NCBI RefSeq assembly: GCF_000961885.1
Contig: NZ_JZKH01000105.1
Span: forward strand, 1-23,686
Direction: 5' to 3'
DNA length: 23,686 nt
From: Streptomyces rubellomurinus
Lineage (GTDB): Bacteria; Actinomycetota; Actinomycetes; Streptomycetales; Streptomycetaceae
Positions 22,415 to 23,686 of this stretch are shown in pieces. The notes beneath the pieces were generated by a model. That model had not been told where the DNA came from. It made no database searches and saw only the letters and a list, made by a program, of their open reading frames with translations. The first letter of the stretch is position 1. Each line of letters opens with the position of its first letter. The position numbers were made by a program, and so were the translations under genes.

Positions 22415-23607
22415 CCGCGCCGACCCCGGCCCTGACCCAGATGTACGGCCCGGCCTTCGCCGCCGACCCGCAGCGGGCCTACGAGCAGCTGCGCCGGCAC
22501 GGCGCCGTCGCCCCGGTGGAGATCGCACCCGGCATCGAGGCCCTGCTGGTCACCGACTACCAGGCCGCCCTGGACCTGCTGCGCGACACCGACACCTTCT
22601 CCAAGGACTCCCGCGCCTGGCAGGCCACAGTCCCCCCGGACTGCCCGCTGCTGCCGGTGCTCGCCTACCGCCCCACCGCCCTGTTCAGCGACGGCGAGAC
22701 GCACGCCCGCTACCGCGCGGTGATCACCGACGGCCTCGCGCTGATCGAACCGCACCGCGTGCAGCGCGACGTCGCCCAGGTCGCCCACCAGCTGATCGAC
22801 GGCTTCGCGGCGGTCGGCACCGCCGACCTCATCTCCCAGTACGCCACCCGGCTGACCGCCTCCGTGTTCACCACCGGGTTCGGCGTCCCGGACGAGGACA
22901 GCGCCCCGATGATCGACGCGATCACCGGCCTGATCGAGTCCACCGGACAGGCCCGCGCCGCCTACGGCAAGCTCGTCGAGATCGTCACGGCCATGGTCGC
23001 CGAGCGCCGCGAGCGGCCCCGGCACGACCTCACCTCCTGGTTCGTCACCCACCCGATCGGGCTGGACGACGACGAGGTGATCCGGCAGATCACCCTCACC
23101 CTGATCGCCGGGCACGAGCCGACCACCAACCTCATCGGCAACGCCCTGCTGCGCCTGCTCACCGACGCCCGCTACGCCGGCTCGCTGTTCGGCGGCGCGA
23201 TGACCGCCCACCAGGCGATCGACGAAGTCCTCTGGCACGAACCGCCGTTGGCCAACCTCTCGGCCCACTACCCGCGCTACGACATCACCTTCCACGGCCG
23301 CGAGATCAAGGCCGGCACACTGATGCTGGTCTCCTACGCCGCCGCCAACTCCCAGGCCGCGCCGCCCACCGACGGCCCCGAACTGCGCAGCGGCGAGAGC
23401 GCCCACCTCGCCTGGGCCGCCGGCCCGCACGCCTGCCCGGCCCGCGACCCGGCCCTGCTCATCGCGATCACCGCCATCGAGCAACTCACCAGCCGCCTCA
23501 GCGACCTCGAACTCGCCACCCCCGCCGACCACCTCCTCTGGCGCCCCGGCCCCTTCCACCGCGCCCTCGTCCACCTCCCCGTCCACTTCGCCCCGGCGGC
23601 CCCCTGA
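22411..23607 (+). CDS. cvnE: Conservon cytochrome P450 CvnE (CYP157-like)
   Basis: This is a 398-residue soluble bacterial P450 forming the fifth conservon gene. The I helix has TLIAGHEPTTN (A233-N240, with the E-x-T-T pattern). The haem loop has WAAGPHACPAR with the thiolate ligand C342, but the usual F at the start and G after the Cys are replaced. At the K helix, where nearly all P450s have ExxR, it reads DEVLWHEPP (E272, W275), so the Arg is missing. This is the known hallmark of the CYP157 family, which occurs in Streptomyces conservons. The GTG at 22411 overlaps the cvnD stop (GTGA) with AGGAG five bases upstream. No ferredoxin gene follows. The substrate is unknown, and a sensory rather than biosynthetic role is possible. 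Confidence 0.9.
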   Translation: MTAPTPALTQMYGPAFAADPQRAYEQLRRHGAVAPVEIAPGIEALLVTDYQAALDLLRDTDTFSKDSRAWQATVPPDCPLLPVLAYRPTALFSDGETHARYRAVITDGLALIEPHRVQRDVAQVAHQLIDGFAAVGTADLISQYATRLTASVFTTGFGVPDEDSAPMIDAITGLIESTGQARAAYGKLVEIVTAMVAERRERPRHDLTSWFVTHPIGLDDDEVIRQITLTLIAGHEPTTNLIGNALLRLLTDARYAGSLFGGAMTAHQAIDEVLWHEPPLANLSAHYPRYDITFHGREIKAGTLMLVSYAAANSQAAPPTDGPELRSGESAHLAWAAGPHACPARDPALLIAITAIEQLTSRLSDLELATPADHLLWRPGPFHRALVHLPVHFAPAAP

Positions 23608-23638
23608 CGGGACGCCCGACGGGATCACCCAGGATTTC

Positions 23639-23672
23639 GGGCGGGCCCGGGTGCTCGCACCCGGGCCCGCCC
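23639..23672. terminator. Terminator of the conservon operon
   Basis: Perfectly complementary 16-nt arms (23639-23654, 23657-23672) with a TC turn are followed by AAAACATTT. It lies 31 nt after the P450 stop. Confidence 0.85.
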
Positions 23673-23686
23673 AAAACATTTGGTAC

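Overview
This is a high-GC actinobacterial window, almost certainly from a Streptomycetaceae genome (Streptomyces or Kitasatospora). The evidence is third-position GC near saturation, GTG/TTG starts, a recognisable sporulation regulator WhiI, a conservon (cvnA-E), and a gene order that, from memory, resembles the S. coelicolor SCO6013-SCO6045 neighbourhood. No tRNA, rRNA, insertion sequence, integrase or CRISPR array was seen. The layout is chromosomal-core in character.

Left part (1-7224). The 3' end of dxs (isoprenoid precursor synthesis) is followed by a GT-C type membrane glycosyltransferase gene. A perfect 21-bp stem hairpin separates this from the convergent fadA-fadB beta-oxidation operon on the minus strand. 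That operon is preceded by a palindromic, TetR-like operator overlapping a plausible promoter. Upstream lies an RNase D gene.

Middle part (7418-13068). WhiI, the atypical response regulator of aerial hypha septation, is preceded by a near-consensus sigma-WhiG promoter and carries a collagen-like Gly-X-Y linker. A DUF3000 gene diverges from hemE. After a small gene broken by an in-frame TGA come cgoX (hemY) and chdC, overlapping by ATGA. Together hemE, cgoX and chdC supply steps of the coproporphyrin-dependent haem pathway.

Most interesting part (13191-16547, minus strand). This is a three-gene operon. It encodes a DUF692/UPF0276 (MNIO) enzyme whose C-terminus carries an extra domain resembling the partner proteins of MNIO enzymes. 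Next is a TIGR04222-type membrane protein ending in about 90 residues of Ser/Gly/Cys repeats with 12 cysteines, then a tail-less paralogue. MNIO enzymes modify cysteines in peptides, so the Cys-Gly-Ser tail is a strong candidate substrate, and a membrane-anchored one.

Right part (16819-23686). A tandem-GNAT acetyltransferase and a metallo-beta-lactamase-fold protein with one substituted zinc ligand are followed by a complete conservon: histidine-kinase-like CvnA, roadblock CvnB, DUF742 CvnC, GTPase CvnD and a CYP157-like P450 CvnE. The five genes overlap one another, and the last ends at a strong hairpin. cvnA lacks the usual phospho-acceptor His and has a TTA (bldA) codon six codons before its stop, beside the cvnB ribosome binding site.

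At least six genes have a -10-like hexamer 6-7 nt before the start codon and no clear Shine-Dalgarno, the pattern of leaderless transcripts.
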